Of a stretch of DNA of 14,660 nt, positions 13,047 to 14,660 are shown in pieces. Origin of the DNA: an uncultured Thiomonas sp. (lineage in GTDB: Bacteria > Pseudomonadota > Gammaproteobacteria > Burkholderiales > Burkholderiaceae_C). The position numbers and the translations under genes are program-made. The stretch is from NCBI GenBank assembly GCA_937927695.1, contig CALBRU010000439.1:1-14660 (forward strand). The letters run 5' to 3'. The notes beneath the pieces are model-generated. The model ran no database searches and was not told the DNA's origin. It saw only the letters and a list, made by a program, of their open reading frames with translations. The first letter of the stretch is position 1. Every line of letters begins with the position of its first letter.

Positions 13047-14660
13047 ATGATCTCCCCCGAACATTTCATTCCCGGCAAGGACGCTTCGCTCGAACAGTCC
13101 ATTGCCACGCTGCGCGGCAGGCTCCGGCAGTTGGGCTTTCACCTCGAAGAGCGCTCCTGGCTCAATCCGGTGGAAGGTGTGTGGTCGGTGCATGTGCGCG
13201 ATCACGACTGCGCACTGCTGTTCTCCAACGGCAAGGGCGCCTCCGAGCTGGCGGCGCGGGCCAGCGCGCTGGGCGAGTTTGCCGAGCGCCTGTCCACCCA
13301 TTATTTCTGGACGCATTTCTACCTGGGCGAGGCAATAGCCCACCGTGCGCATGTGCACGCGCCGGGTGAGCGCTGGTTCCCGCTGAACGGCGACGCCTGG
13401 CCCGAGGGCTTGCTCAACCCGGAATTGCGCGCCTTCTACAACCCGCACGACGCGGTGCCAGCCGCGCAGCTCGTTGACCTCAACTCCGGCAACGAGGCGC
13501 GCGGCATTTGCGCGCTGCCCTATCAGCGCCTGTCCGACGGCGCGACCGCCTACTTCCCGGTCAACCTCATTGGCAATCTGTATGTCAGCAACGGCATGTC
13601 GGCCGGCAACACGCTGATGGAAGCGCGCACCCAGGCACTGTCGGAAATTTTCGAGCGCCATGTGAAGTTCCGCATCATCAGCGAGGCGCTATGCCTGCCG
13701 GACGTGCCCGAGGACGTGATTGCGCGCTACCCGCACATTGCCGCCGGCATCCGCGGCCTGCGCGAGGCGGGCTTCGGCATCGTGGTGAAAGACGCTTCGC
13801 TCGGCGGGCGCTACCCGGTGATGAACGTCACCCTGTTGCATCCCGGCGACCAGGGTTGCTTCGCCAGCTTTGGCGCGCACCCACGCTTCGAAATTGCACT
13901 GGAGCGCGCCCTCACCGAGCTGCTGCAAGGCCGCGCGCTCGACGCGCTGGCCGGATTCCCCGCGCCCGGCTTCGACCGTGACGAGATCGCCGATCCGCAG
14001 AACCTGGAAATCCACTTCGTCGATTCCAGCGGCGTGCTGTCGTGGGAGTATTTGCGCAGCACGCCAGACTTCGCTTTTGCCGACTGGAACTTCGGCGCCT
14101 CCACCGAACAGGATTACCACTGGTCGGTGGCCGCGCTGCACGCCGAAGGCCATCAGATCTATGTTGCCGACTTCACCCAACTCGGCGTTTACGCCTGCCG
14201 CATCCTCGTGCCCGGGGTGAGCGAAATCTATCCGGTGGACGAACTCGAATACGAGAACAACAGCGTGGGCAATGCGCTGCGCGCCGACATCGCCCGTTTG
14301 CCGGAATTGTCCGGGGACGAATGCGTTGCGCTCTACGACCAAATCGTCGAACTGGAGCTGGCCGACGAGCGCCCGGTGAGCGTGCTCATTGGTCTCGCTC
14401 CCGATCCGGACACCGCCTGGGCCGGGCTCAAGATCGGCGAACTCAAGCTGCTGCTGGCGTTGGCCAGCGGCGACGACGACGCCATTCTCGAAGGCTGCGC
14501 CTGGCTCGCCCAGTATGGCCAGCGCAGCTCCGAGCGGCTCAAAGTCTTCCGCTGCATCGCTGATCTGATCAAGCTACAGGACGCCTCGCCCTACGCCCCT
14601 GCGCTGCGCCTGCTCTACGGCAGCGACATCCTCGACCTTGCCCTTGCGCTGCTCAATCAG
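13047..14660 (+). CDS. ycaO: YcaO-domain protein, ribosomal protein S12 methylthiotransferase accessory factor type, 3' end beyond window
   Basis: From the ATG at 13047 the frame stays open for 538 codons to the last base, so the gene is cut by the window edge. E. coli YcaO is 586 residues, so about 50 are missing. The protein follows E. coli YcaO closely: FIPGKDASLEQSIATLRG near the start, SWLNPVEGVWSVHVRD, the ATP-binding ALGEFAERLSTHYF segment, GICALP, IGNLYVSNGMSAGNT, the second ATP-site helix EARTQALSEIFERHVK, then LGGRYPV and CFASFGAHP. After the catalytic domain comes the helical C-terminal region typical of the full-length housekeeping type. YcaO enzymes activate amide backbones with ATP. 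The E. coli protein is linked to beta-methylthiolation of ribosomal protein S12 by RimO. No azole or thioamide peptide gene cluster is nearby. No good Shine-Dalgarno precedes the start. Confidence 0.93.
   Translation, partial: MISPEHFIPGKDASLEQSIATLRGRLRQLGFHLEERSWLNPVEGVWSVHVRDHDCALLFSNGKGASELAARASALGEFAERLSTHYFWTHFYLGEAIAHRAHVHAPGERWFPLNGDAWPEGLLNPELRAFYNPHDAVPAAQLVDLNSGNEARGICALPYQRLSDGATAYFPVNLIGNLYVSNGMSAGNTLMEARTQALSEIFERHVKFRIISEALCLPDVPEDVIARYPHIAAGIRGLREAGFGIVVKDASLGGRYPVMNVTLLHPGDQGCFASFGAHPRFEIALERALTELLQGRALDALAGFPAPGFDRDEIADPQNLEIHFVDSSGVLSWEYLRSTPDFAFADWNFGASTEQDYHWSVAALHAEGHQIYVADFTQLGVYACRILVPGVSEIYPVDELEYENNSVGNALRADIARLPELSGDECVALYDQIVELELADERPVSVLIGLAPDPDTAWAGLKIGELKLLLALASGDDDAILEGCAWLAQYGQRSSERLKVFRCIADLIKLQDASPYAPALRLLYGSDILDLALALLNQ

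Noticed and set aside
13047..14660. YcaO as part of an azoline or thioamide RiPP biosynthetic cluster
   Set aside because: The sequence follows the full-length housekeeping E. coli YcaO, and no precursor peptide, dehydrogenase or partner protein gene is visible next to it.

Overview
This is a GC-rich, densely coded chromosomal window. The gene set (NADPH-type GltB/GltD glutamate synthase, RhlE helicase, CbpA/CbpM, full-length YcaO, and a short FimV-like protein with a mid-chain membrane segment) fits a betaproteobacterium, most likely Burkholderiales. A Thiomonas-like organism is my guess from protein similarity recalled from memory; I could not search. Almost everything is core housekeeping. 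There is no phage, plasmid, CRISPR array, tRNA or rRNA signal.

Layout: (1) 1-1512, + strand, the 3' part of a FimV-like membrane protein gene. (2) 1513-1580, a convergent gap with GC-rich inverted repeats. (3) 1581-3047, - strand, the DEAD-box helicase rhlE. (4) 3048-3338, a divergent promoter region with a possible heat-shock-type promoter facing right. (5) 3339-5364, + strand, a tightly overlapped cluster: cbpA (DnaJ-like co-chaperone), cbpM (its modulator), and a gene of the REP-associated tyrosine transposase (RAYT) family whose catalytic histidines appear to be lost. (6) 5365-5514, an AT-rich gap with an inverted repeat, leading into gltB. (7) 5515-11954, gltB and gltD, separated by a 200-base gap with an unusually structured palindromic element. 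(8) 12048-12680, a ChaC-type gamma-glutamylcyclotransferase. (9) 12789-12977, a small lysine-rich protein starting with TTG. (10) 13047 to the window end, ycaO, cut off by the window edge.

Genes that work together: GltB and GltD form glutamate synthase, which makes glutamate from glutamine and 2-oxoglutarate. ChaC next door acts on glutathione, whose gamma-glutamyl group derives from glutamate, so the placement may be metabolically meaningful or accidental. CbpA and CbpM form a co-chaperone and inhibitor pair. The least ordinary feature is the RAYT-derived gene coupled to cbpA-cbpM, followed directly by a palindrome of the kind RAYT proteins usually recognise, in a window that also holds REP-like palindromes elsewhere.
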